This document shows, one piece after another, positions 1 through 10,697 of a DNA stretch of 64,000 bases. Under the pieces are notes generated by a model. That model saw only the letters and a program-made list of their open reading frames with translations, was not told where the DNA came from and did not search any database. Position numbers and translations under genes: made by a program. Where the stretch lies: contig JNEN01001272.1 of the NCBI GenBank assembly GCA_000697355.1, forward strand, positions 62,001-126,000. Reading direction: 5' to 3'. This DNA is from Syncephalastrum monosporum B8922. Taxonomy: Eukaryota; Mucoromycota; Mucoromycetes; Mucorales; Syncephalastraceae. Position 1 is the first letter of the stretch. Every line of letters begins with the position of its first letter.

Positions 1-359
1 GATGCTTTCCTTGCCAGCCTGACCGATAAGAAGCTCGGCGACCTGACGTTCCGATTTGCAGGGAGTATGTGGACCAGTAAAGGAAGCATCCTGTGGCTGA
101 CGTGTTTACTATTATAGCCGAATCCATTGCCAAGTTCAAGAAAGATAGAGAAGAACGCTATGGCAAGGGTGGACGAGGAGGACGTGGCGGTCGCGGTCGA
201 GGTGGCGGTCGTGGCCGAGGCGGTGGAGGACGCGGTGGCGGCAGAGACAACAACAAACGGCCTCGAGAAGGCGACAGCGATAAAGACAACAAACGGCCGC
301 GTAGCAACACGGTCCAACCCGCCCAGGGCAACAAGCCTCCGGAGGTGACGGCCGCTTAA
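1..359 (+). CDS. C-terminal end of an RGG-box RNA-binding protein, possibly La (5' partial)
   Basis: Only the 3' end lies in the window. I read exon 1-64, an intron 65-117 (donor GTATGT, acceptor TTATAG) and a last exon 118-359 ending in TAA; the phases close. The tail first reads KKLGDLTFRFAGT then ESIAKFKKDREERYG, like the end of an RRM followed by a basic helix. A stretch of about 30 residues of RGG/GRG repeats follows, then two KRPR basic clusters that look like a bipartite nuclear signal. La (Lhp1-like) proteins, which bind the 3' oligo-U of RNA polymerase III transcripts, end with an atypical RRM, basic residues and a nuclear signal, so La is my best guess. Another RGG protein is possible because the diagnostic La module is off the window. 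The splice model is inferred. Confidence 0.6.
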
Positions 360-1001
360 CTTCATTTTCATTTGTGCATAGCATATCAAAAATAAAAAAT
401 AAAAATGCCAGTCATTCATTTCACGCATATATTCATGACGTCGACACTTTAGGATTGACAAAACATGCCACGGGAAAGGTGGCACATTCATAACACTGTT
501 TACGAGTGCACACAGCACATGGAGAGTGAAAAAAAAAAGTTTCTATTTTCTGCTTTTCATTTAGTGTATTGGACCCCAATGTGTGTCACAAGAAACGGGG
601 TTCGTCAATAAGAATGGTACACAAAGAGGGGCTTTTAAAGATATGAAGATCCGTTTTGCGATGTCAAAAAGTCTAGATTCTGGTATGCTTTATTCTGTGT
701 ATGAGGCACGTGTGTAGTGCGAGAAATGGTATATATGACATATCAAGAAGAAAAATCCTCTCTCTAGAAGGAAATAATGAAAAGAATAAAAAGAAAAGGA
801 CAGGCATATATGGAACAACATGACGATGAGAAAGAAAAAGAAAAGAAAAAAAAAGACAAAAAATAGAAACGGCAGAGGGGGGGTATAATACAAGTTATAA
901 TAATTACAGGTGTTGTCGGTTCTCTGGCTAGCAGTCGGCATAGGAACGAGTGAGGGGGCATAAAAAGCGAATAATAGAAGTCGGAAGCTGACAGAGGAGG
1001 T
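360..1001. other. intergenic, shared 3' flank of two convergent genes
   Basis: A-rich stretch with AATAAA-like runs near 388-405, which suits the poly(A) region of the left gene. A purine-rich block at about 770-870 reads as polypyrimidine on the minus strand, where the 3' UTR of the zinc-finger gene should lie. I see no gene here. Confidence 0.5.
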
Positions 1002-1871
1002 TTAGCCGAGAGTGCTGACAATGTGTGCAAACTGCAAGAAGCCGGTGGTTGGGCTGCGTGTCGGCTCTTGCTGCTGTTGATGGTGGTGTTGAGGCTTGTC
1101 GAGCGAAGACAAGGGCGGGAGGATGGCAGTAGTGGGAGCGGGCGTGGTCGGGGACGGCGAGGAGGCGAAAAAGGAGGACGAGGACGAGGAGTTGGACGAG
1201 CACGCTGAAGAGATGGACGAAGCCCGATGGGTGCGTCGCATCGATGACGGTTCCATTGGCTGCGGCTTGGGCAGCATCACCAGCGGCTGAGGGTATCCGG
1301 TAGGCAGAGGGTACGTCATGGCCCGGTGTGGGCGGGTTGGAGGCCGCATATAAGGTTCTTCCACCTGATACGGGTGCGAGTGGTGGTAGATGCCGGCTGG
1401 CGTGGTCGGTGTCGCCACATAGGGTTTGCGTGCTTGTGGGTGTCGGCGCGACTTGTTGGACATGTGGGTGCGATAATGCTGCATCATGTTGTCCTGGCGG
1501 GAGAAACGGGATGGGCAGCCCGGGTACAGGCAGTGAAAGTTCTTCTCACCGGTGTGGATCCGGTTGTGTCGAGCAAGGTGACCACTAATTAGATAAAAAT
1601 AGGAGATGTTAATCATCCATCATTTAAGCGCCACATTAATATCTATGCCATACCTGGTAGTGAAGCTCTTGTTGCATCCCGGTTCGGTACAATGGTATCT
1701 ACGACGGCCCGACGCCGTGGTAGTGCTGGTAGCGGTGGCGGCGGCGGTCTTCGTGACAGGCGTTGTAGGAGTATGAGGGGCGTATACTGTTTGAGGCTCA
1801 TTGTTCAAAAGACTAATGTGCCTCCCGCTAGCATCTTTGATAGACAGGACAGAAGGTTCTGATTTCATCAT
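1002..1871 (-). CDS. Nrg1-like C2H2 zinc-finger transcription factor
   Basis: Two exons, 1871-1654 and 1584-1002, with a 69-nt intron (donor GTATGG, acceptor CTAATTAG), give 266 residues. The intron cuts the first zinc finger, and joining the exons restores it: C61-x4-C66-x12-H79-x3-H83, then C91-x4-C96-x12-H109-x3-H113. The knuckle text FTTSGHLARHNRIHTGEK and FSRQDNMMQHYRTH matches the yeast Nrg1/Nrg2 class of glucose-linked transcriptional repressors, so I infer a nuclear, DNA-binding repressor. The N-terminus (1-55) is Ser/Thr/Ala-rich; the C-terminus is Pro/His/Gln/Ser-rich and looks disordered, with a poly-Ser run. MM at the start leaves two adjacent candidate ATGs. The gene has an unusually long empty upstream region, which fits a heavily regulated regulator. 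The target genes cannot be read from this sequence. Confidence 0.85.
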
Positions 1872-4800
1872 GTTGGAGTAGAAAAGTAGAAAAGAGAGAG
1901 CTCAGTCGATGCTTGAGGATGTAGACGAGAAACGAAAAAAAAAGACAAGAGCCAGTTTATATAAACGTTGAGACCCAATCTAGTGACGCTTTAGGAAAGA
2001 GCGATGGGTTACTTGGCTTGTGTAGCCTCAGTCGTTTATTGCAAATCCTACTCTCTTGAAAGTCGTGAGGATAACAGCGCACTGATGCAAAACAGGCACG
2101 GGCGGAGAAAATGCGGTTGGGAAAAACGTGGTTGCCATGCAATGCGATCTTTTAGCCCTGCATTTCAGAAAGGGAAAGAAAACGTGCTGGTCAAAAAGTA
2201 AGAAAAAACGTGGCAGTACAATGTCTTTTTTTTTGTTGCTCAGATCTATCTTCAGGTGTTTCATAAGTATCAGCGTGCACAATAGGGATCATCACTCGTC
2301 ATTCCACTTTTTTTTTCAATCCGTTGTGTTCCACAGTCCCTTAACTTTTCTTCTCCACCCATTCATGAAGAGCGACCACATTGGATAGACAAGAAGTCCG
2401 ACGGCCTAAAATTAATATTGGCCCATCTGCTTTCGTCCTTCGGGTGCAGGCCATAACACTATGCGTGTCCTGCCTTGAGGCCCTCGCCATCTTCTTCCTC
2501 TACACATCTGCCTGTCTGTGCCCTTCTAACCCCGTTCGTACATCCTTTCCCCTTGCTCCTGAGCCAAGAGGATTCACACCCCTTACTTTCTCAATTGTTG
2601 TTTGCCACCTTGCGAAAAAGAAAATCCAGAGACAAAATAGAATAAAATTATATATAGATAACCACTTTTTAAAAGCTGATAGCAAAAGCATGGAGGGCAT
2701 GCCTCACCAACAGAACACCTCGGGATTGACCCCTTAATTTATGCTGAGCTTTCTCGGTCTGCCATTGGCGCATTTCTAGTTCTCAGCTGCCATATGCTCC
2801 ACATAGTAATAATAATAGTGAGACTCAGACACTCACATATTGGTCGCGGTCATAAAAGTCCGAGCACACATTCACGCACACACACACATTGAGAGGACGC
2901 TTATGAGTGTGCGCGCTCAAATCCGAAAGCAAGCAATAATGAAGTGCTTATACTTCTGCTAACCGGCAGACAATACCAAAAAAAGAGCGGTCAAAGACCG
3001 CTGGTGGGCATTTCCAGTCTCATTTCCGATGCATAAAAGAGTAACAGAGACAAATGAAACTTTTTTAGTACACAGCGAAACAGAGGGTACGATAGTGAAG
3101 ATCACTTCAATGTCAACTGAATAGCATTTACATTTTTTTTGCTCGCTCGTTCTCCACAAGAGCGCGCATCAAAAAAAAGAAGTTGACGTTATACGACCCA
3201 GTGTATCGAAAAAGGAAGGAAGTACACTCGAAACAATAAGATCTTTGCTTTTAATGTGCACAGCCTTGTGTGTGGGGGACTGTAAACAGAGAGGGGACCA
3301 GGTGAGCCTAATGAAGCTCGCTCTTTCTTTTTCTTACTGTCAATGAGGATCGACATGAATTGATCGCATTTGGTAAAGCTGCCGGGATGATCGACATCGG
3401 ATAGGTTTCTTATTTCGTCGAGTGTTACACATGCGTTGCTAAATTTAATCCTTGTGTTCAAGTGAGCCCTTGATTTTGTGATTTTCTGTTGAACAGGGTT
3501 AGAAAACGCCACTAATCCAATTCCCGTAAGCACGCACATCTGCTCACACCATTTGGACCACATCACGGACCACACAGTGTTAATATGGGCGAAGCCTCAC
3601 GGAATCTCGGCTCGTAACGCAATGAACTCCTGTCAGCAGTCATGTTTCCTTTTTCCATTTTCCCTCGTTCCTTTTCCCACCTCCTTTGTCGAACCTTACC
3701 GGCCCCTGAGCCGCCCTGACGACAAGTGGGCTGAGAGAGGAAAGTTGGATTCAGACGTCCACATGGCAAAACAAATGCAGGTTCATCTCACAACGTGGCC
3801 TAGTGGCAAACAAAAAAACCTGCTCCTTGGCATGGCCCGTACGTGGAGCTGGCCTCCCGCGTTTCAAACTCCAAGGAGGTGGAAAACGGCGACACAAAAA
3901 GAGTAAATGTCGCGTGGCATACAGCTGCAGAAGAAAGTTTCTTCTTTTTGGCGCCAATGATATAATTTAATGGAAACAAGCTAGGATAGCATCTTTATTG
4001 TTTCCATGGCTCTTTTTCTTGCATCCGCAAACTATGGTCATTTTATTCCACGCTATTAATCTGATTTTTTCGTGTCTGCTTCCGCCTTATGCAAAGTGGA
4101 TCCTTGCATCAGATATGCACATCATTTATGCCAGAGCTGCAGAATATAAAGAGCGCATGAATGCAATTTCATCCGGGAATTCGTAACACATAAAAAGGGC
4201 ACTGCACCTTTTTTTAAGTCAAGCTGGTGCAGGGGCTCCAGACAAATACGAAGATAGACAGTTACTGCACCCTGTTGCTTTCCGAATAGTGCATGGCTAC
4301 TTATAATACCTGCGTTCCTCCATGACAGTGTCCACGGAAAGATAGACTACTAGTCCATAATTCTTTGTGTACATATGATGCGGCGTACCAACCCTGCCAA
4401 CGCACTACGTCATGGCGTCATATGGACAGTTTGGTGGAATTTAGAACATGCAGCTTGGATAATCGAAAGAAAGGAATCCTCTTGTCGAAGATTTTTTTCG
4501 TGTGAGAACAAGATTAAAGAAATACGGGAATGGGTCTGAAACATGATAGCCCCAAATTTTCAGGGAAGAAGGGGCGCACGGAGTTTGCACCGACGGGAGT
4601 GTACGACAGAACACAGTTTACTTATTGGCCGGGCCCTGGAGTGCAGGAAGTCGGGCCATCTTTCGCTTTTTATTTTTCTTGATAAAGTCTCTTCATCCAT
4701 GTGCAAACGACCGTGTCGGTGTCTTTCCGAACTCCTTGTATTGCACTGATCACCTTACAAAAAGTCACGCTAGCATTATCCTAGGAGCATTGTATGCTAG

Positions 4801-6146
4801 GCACCATATACATAGCAGCGATGTTCGAGAATGAATCCTGGTGTATTCCAAAACTTACTTTTTACGGGCTCCTTTGCCATGATAGAGGCCGCTATAGAGT
4901 ATAGAGAAAACTGCTGTCTAGGTTGAGAAAATGACGCGCCATGGCTCGCGCCGGGTCAGACGGGCAGCACTAATGCCCAGGTATCGATGTGTCTAAAGAA
5001 CGAACATACCCTTTATGTATACGAAATACAGCTGTGCACATATACTTTCCATAAAGCTTTCTCTGCATGGAAAGTATCGATTGTTATAGCTTATGTAGTT
5101 ATGTACCGTCAGCTTCTCAAGCACTATTGAACGCTTCATCTTTCCAGAAACACAGATAATTTTCCTCTCAATTTCTGAAATATATGTGAGGATAATATCT
5201 TAAATGCCTAAGAGTTGTGCAATCCGAGATGGCTAAAAAATATGACCCATGTGAGGGAGCAATCTGCAAGTTGCTATATCTACAGTATGCACAGTGTGTA
5301 GAGTATGTAAAATGTCATTTTTCATCCAGAAGCAGGTCTGTAGCCACAGCAAATGTGAACAAGAAGTATAAGAGGTTAAAGAAACAGTATCGTTGTTATT
5401 ATGTATTCCATTCGTAAGGTGGTGTACTGGAATGTTAAGTTTATCGGATCGGGCCACTCAGTAATCTGAAGGCGTACCAGGCGACGAAAATGTGCCATAG
5501 CATCTAAAAACTTCTCTAAGCACCATATGAACTTCTTTCAGTGCGTCATAAGCAGCCACAATGTCCTATATCGGATGTGCTGACTTTATGCCTTCTTCGC
5601 TTGATCCAGTATATCATTACAATATAAAGGAAAATGACCAATAATCGCTTTTATGGCCATGAGAACAAGAGTAGTGTCATTATCGCGGCAGATGTCTGAA
5701 ACATTCATTTGTACATTTCTTTTAGAATTTTGTAGCTCGCGTACACGGTATTGTGCAGAATTGTAAAACTTGCTGTCGTTCTAGACAATACTGCCGTCGG
5801 TAATTCGTTAAAACCAGTGGCAGTGTACAGACACAGTTGGTGATTTCTGTATTCATTTGATATCTCTGCCATCCTTTGCTCTAATGAAATACCAGGTTTG
5901 CAAACAAAAGGATCTCCTCGAGAGAAAAGGAAAAGAGAAACGTAACAGTAAGCCACTAAATGATTTTCGACAAGGTATGACAACGTCAATGCGGGTCAAC
6001 AGAGGCTGTCCTCTGCATTTCAATTGCTCGGCCGTTCAAATTCGTTAATTCTCTTTCTCCACACCACCGATTATTGTTCAGACTTGATTGACTCGATTGC
6101 CCCTTTGCTGTTCCTTCTCAAGCTTTTCTGCTGATTCTCTTTTGAC
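1872..6146. other. 4.3-kb intergenic region between divergent genes
   Basis: No open frame here has a recognisable domain, codon regularity or convincing splice partners; the longest (2381-2737, 3189-3575, 3553-3906) look random. There is a short CA repeat near 2874-2895 and many homopolymer runs. The left side should hold the promoter of the Nrg1-like repressor and the right side that of the SANT-domain gene. I see no tRNA or transposon structure, though short non-coding RNAs could be missed by eye. Confidence 0.5.
1956..1965 (-). promoter_or_regulatory. TATA box candidate of the Nrg1-like gene
   Basis: TTTATATAAA, symmetric on both strands, lies 85-94 nt upstream of the ATG at 1871, a normal spacing for a fungal TATA element with a short 5' UTR. 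Confidence 0.45.
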
Positions 6147-8671
6147 ATGTATGTCAAAAAGGGTGCAAAACGTTTCAGGCCCATCCCTCCTGCCGATCGC
6201 AGCAAAAGTGGACGAACCGCTGTGGCAATCAATCATCTTGCTCTTCCTGCAGTCAATGCAACCTCTCAACCCGCCGTTACAACAAAGGTAGCCACCCAGC
6301 ACGGCCATGATTCCATAAATGCAGCGACACCTCCTGCTGGTAACCAGGAGAACGTTCCCAACTCAGCCGATCACGACGGATCGTCGGCGCATCTTCAACC
6401 TGATCTTCCCCTCCTCCATATTCCCTCACCATCAACGGATGCCAACGATCCAGCTCTCGACAATAGCCAGAAGCAGCTTAGACAGTTCAAACAGAGGAAG
6501 CGAAAAGAACTTCTCACTGGTGTGCAGCGCTTCCGTGTTACCAAGGCATCTCGCGCAGGCGACACCGTTGCTATGGATCCGGCCTCGCCCACGTCGCCTC
6601 CTCCCGCCAATCCACCGTCGGCATCCGCTCCATCGTCTACAACTTTGGAACCCCGGGTTTCTCGTTCTTCTAGTGGTATGAATGCCGCTGTTGCTGCAAC
6701 TGCTCGCCGACCTTCTTCGCGTGGTGTGCCTATTCCTTTGCTTAACAGTCGCGCTTCTCGAAGCGCGTCTAACCCTGACCCACCCCACACACCTCACCAC
6801 GAAGCTTCTGCTGGTGGCCCATCCCGCTCGATTCGACCCGACACCTCCGCCTCTTCTTCGGCAAATGTGCCTGTCTCCCACAAAAGCAGCAAGCGCTCTT
6901 GTCCTGAGTCCATCGGCGATCAATCCGTCAAGCACCTCAAACGACACACGAATGGCCCTGTGCACATCGCTGTGCCTCTCGGTCACCGTCACAAGCATGA
7001 CGATACCAATGGCGCGCCCATTGGCGCCCCATTCCACGAGGAACGTACTTCTGTCGCCCTTAAAACCAGACCACAGACTGTTCTCGAAGAGGATCAAGTA
7101 CTGGAGACCGATTTCACCGGCCACTACGCCAACTTCCACGTTCAACAACACAAGTCTCTAGAGCAACAGATGCGGGAACGTCAAGAACGACAACCGCCAC
7201 GACGACGAAAAGGTTTAAAATTCCCTCGCTGCCGCGCGCCACCGGAAGCGTACATGGAGTTTCTGAATAAGGTACCTGAAGAATGCGATCATCCACGTTT
7301 TGATCGGTTGGAAACAACAACTGGCGATCGATCGGAAGCCGTCGGTGCATCCACAAAGCTATCCCCTGCGGAAGTAAGTTCTTCCGCAGTGTCTATCGAG
7401 AACGAAATTTATGCACCGTGGACTGTCCATGCAGAACCGCAAGCTGGCACCCCTCCTGATCCGCCGATCGTGTCCGCTTCTCAGGTATCCTGTCCTACGT
7501 CATCTCAGCCGCTCGCACCCGTTCCCGAGATAGGATCCAATAGCTCCAGCTTACCCCATACACGTCCATCAACTGCACACGCTTCTCTATCCCCACCAAG
7601 CGCACCCTTACAACCACCACCCAGCACATCTACACATCCACCCGGCACGTCTACGCATCCACCCAATTCGTCCAGCTTGTTCGATGTCATGAAGGAAATC
7701 GGGAAAGAGCCACCGGACGAGTGCTCTCCACAGATGAAGGCGCTGCTTGCGAAGGTTGGCGCGGCCAATCCGGCCCTGCTCAAGTACGACCCAGCCACTC
7801 GAGCTCCGCCCACCAAAGAATGGCCCTATTTGCCAGAGGGTGTCGAGCAAAACATCTTCCTTACGCCCATCAAGCATCGTGTCAAGCCGCTAAAGAACGT
7901 GGCGCCACTTCTCAAGAAGCGAGAGCAGTACCGTCCCCTACCGCCCCTCGATCCCTCGCTCCCGCGCCGGCCCATCCGTATCGAAGATGTGAAGCAGACC
8001 CTGCGCGAGTATAAAGCGCTGCTGGAACCCAAACCGCGCCGCAAGGGTGAGACCGTAGCTGAACTCCGTGCGCAAGTGGAGAAAGAGCGCGAATTCGACC
8101 GACGCCGTGAAGCCAAGCTCAAAAGGTGAATAGAGAAGCGCTTAGTTTACGCTGATGACTCACGGATGCTATTCTAGACATATACCCATACCCCAAGTGG
8201 AGATTGTTGATGGTGAGATCCGTCTCAAGGAACCGAGCCCCGAACCCGAACCCGAACCAGAGCCTGAGGAAGCTGAACCAGAGCCAGAACCCGAAACTAA
8301 GCCTGATACTGAGCGAACTGAGGAAGCCGAAACCGCTGACAGTCGCTATTCCGTTGATGAAAATGGGAATCACTATAGACTACCCGATTCAAAAGCGAGA
8401 TCTAAAAAGAGCGGCCAGACTTGGAGCGAGTCCGAGCGCGTTCTGCTTTATGAGGTAACAGGAAAGCAATGAATCAAGCCAAAGGAAAACTTATGCATTT
8501 GAGTAGGCTCTCAAGGAACACAAAGCGGACTGGGCCAAGGTAGCCGATGCCATACCTAATCGCACCTACAAGCAAGTACGCAGACGTACACAATTCGAGT
8601 GCGAACGACATCCGGCCCGTGTGCTCTCTGAGCTTGGCGAAGACCATGGCTTACCTTATATCATTTACTGA
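6147..8671 (+). CDS. SANT/Myb-domain protein, BDP1 (TFIIIB B'')-like
   Basis: Three exons, 6147-8125, 8178-8454 and 8507-8671, joined through introns with GTGAAT and GTAACA donors and TAG acceptors, give 806 residues. Residues 1-600 are mostly disordered and rich in Pro, Ser and Thr, starting with a basic KKGAKRFRPIP motif like the one that opens fungal BDP1. A charged helix follows (about 625-660), then PQVEIVDGEIRLKE, which resembles the PQV.. DGEI strand just before the SANT domain in BDP1. A Glu-Pro repeat comes next, then a C-terminal SANT/Myb-like domain (about 735-800: TWSESERVLLYEALKEH, then WAKVADAIPNRTYKQV). BDP1 is the B'' subunit of TFIIIB, needed for RNA polymerase III transcription. 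The SANT text departs from textbook BDP1, so another SANT factor remains possible. The intron phases close exactly. Confidence 0.55.
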
Positions 8672-9737
8672 TCTCCACTTTTCTTTTTTCTTACTTTTTC
8701 TAATTTGCGGCCCTTGCATCTTTTCTCTCCTCCAAAATTTACAATGCATTCCCCTTTTACTATACCCATCTCTAAAAGTTCACTAAGAACTTTTGTACAA
8801 AAGCACACATGTTATATCTCACATCTCACATTTTTGTCCCCTTCTGCTTTTATTGTCTTTGAAAGTTCACTGTAAAAATACCTTTGTACAAACACATACC
8901 AACGCCAATAGGCATTAACAGCAATAAAGATGTATAAATGATTAAAAATGAAAAGCGTAGAATGTTAGGAACAAAATGCAAAAGCCCGCGTGATGTTGCC
9001 ATGGCATTCCATTCGGCGGTGTATATGAAAGTAGGTCCGTGCATCACACCTAAATGATAGACACAGTTTGAGGCATGTCTGACAGGAGTCGTATTACATT
9101 CTATATATGGACTACACTATCCGTTATGCTGCTCAGGGCTGGCATTACTAAGGACATCTGTATATAGCAGACCTACCTTGCTCTTTTCACACGAGAGTAA
9201 CAATGCACCGGAGTGTGTTAGTAATACATAGGCATGTCCTTGTTGACGGACTTGGTCGATGGGCTTGGTCAGCTGCTTATAAATGGTTTTGGGCTGAACG
9301 GGCTAGAACATTAGCTACATGTAGCATAATAGCATTGCCAAATGATAGTGTATGTACTGCTATTGTTTGCCCCCGGGTTTTAGCTTGCATTGGATTGCTT
9401 AGCTAGCTACAGCATTATATGTACATACATATATATATCTTGGACGGTTTAATATACATCCGTGGAGCAGATCTTGTCAAAGTGACGCATGTCACATACG
9501 CACTTCTCTGAACCCAACTGTGTCATCTATGTTCTGCTGCTACCGGACCGTACATCTCAGCATACGATCCATCCTTGCCGCAAAAGAATGACGAAGAGAG
9601 CAGCAGCACCTAATTCGATCGGCATCGATCTTTAAAAGGAAATCTGCAGCACATATGCAGGTCCGACGACTTTTTTCTTTTCTTTTCTCTTCTTTTTTCT
9701 TTCCTCGATCTCTGTGCATGTTTATGCGAACGGTCCC
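8672..9737. other. intergenic region between two same-strand genes
   Basis: AT-rich and without a convincing gene. It holds an imperfect direct repeat: AAAGTTCACT occurs at 8775 and 8872, each followed within 20 nt by a TTTGTACAAA-type box. The last 80 nt are a T-rich run ending in the short upstream ORF next to the F-box gene. Confidence 0.45.
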
Positions 9738-9741
9738 ATGA
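9718..9741 (+). promoter_or_regulatory. upstream ORF overlapping the F-box start codon
   Basis: A seven-codon frame begins at ATG 9718, with a second in-frame ATG at 9724, and stops with TGA at 9739-9741. That stop overlaps the main start as ATGA. If the transcript starts upstream of 9718 this would make translation of the F-box protein depend on leaky scanning or reinitiation. The transcription start is not known. Confidence 0.4.
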
Positions 9742-10575
9742 GCGTCTTGCCGTTTGATGTCATTTTCAACATTGCGCGCTACCTCGATGTTTGCACGCTC
9801 TGGGCATTGGCGGATACCTGCCGAGCGTATCGGCACGAATTCCTGGAATCCCCCAGCACATGGCGCCGCTTAGTCATCGACATGAAGTACTGCGACGTCA
9901 AACTGCTTTATGCGTCGCTGCGCCGTTTCCGGGATACCAACGGTTTGCGACCATATGTGAAAGAGGTCAGACACTGGTAGCATACACACCAATTGGAAGA
10001 GAGTCCACTCAAACATACATTCTACATATATCATACAGGTGGTCATGGACGGAAACGATAGCGCAGATATCTCGCCCATTGTGATGCTTGTCAAATTTCC
10101 TAACCTTCGCACGCTCAGCGCCCGCCACCGACGGTTCAACACCAACATCGAAGCCGATGCCAAAGTGTTGCAGGACATGATCCGCAACAAGCAGCTCCAG
10201 CCCGGCACGCTGCCTCTCGAGCGCGTCAACCTTTACCACTACAACATGATGCACGAGCCCCACCTCGCCGCCTTTCAACGCACCCTCAACCGTCTGTCCA
10301 AGCACGACGCTGTGTCATTGGACATTCGCCCCTGCTGCGACAATGGCTCTCTCGTGGATACCATGCAGCGCTTGCATCTCGACGGCCCGGGCTGCGCACG
10401 CGTCGTGTCAGATGAAGCGCGCTGTTGGGCGTGCGGCTATCGCTTTACATACTGCTTTGTCTGCAGCCCGACGTGCCCCGGATGCCGCGGTAAGCGCCTT
10501 CCGCCTCTCGCCAACGATCAAAAGATCGGGAAACGAGACGAGCCCGAGGACGACCCGGACTTTAGCGTCTTTTAA
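9738..10575 (+). CDS. F-box protein with C-terminal cysteine cluster
   Basis: Two exons, 9738-9965 and 10039-10575, with a 73-nt intron (donor GTCAGA, acceptor ATACAG), give 254 residues. Residues 2-40 fit an F-box (LPFDVIFNIARYLDVCTLW), the Skp1-binding adaptor of SCF ubiquitin ligases. A leucine-rich middle may be the substrate-binding part. The tail has a dense Cys group, CWACGYRFTYCFVC then CPGC (about 205-230), which could hold zinc. The stop is preceded by an acidic tail. The ATG at 9738 is the first in-frame one; upstream ATGs are out of frame. The design (F-box, leucine-rich middle, Cys-rich end) is the same as in the two F-box genes at 24.5 and 27.1 kb, but the sequence is distant. 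The substrate is unknown. Confidence 0.75.
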
Positions 10576-10697
10576 GACCATTATACCCTCCCCTTCATGT
10601 TTACGTACTTTCTCTTTTCTTACTTAGATTGCATTCATTTTCCATTTATAACGAATACTTTTTTCTTAATCAATGAGGACAAGATGCCACTTGCCAT

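Noticed and set aside
2381..3906. Several frames of 117-128 codons in the long left spacer
   Set aside because: They overlap on both strands with no domain or splice structure and are of the length expected by chance.
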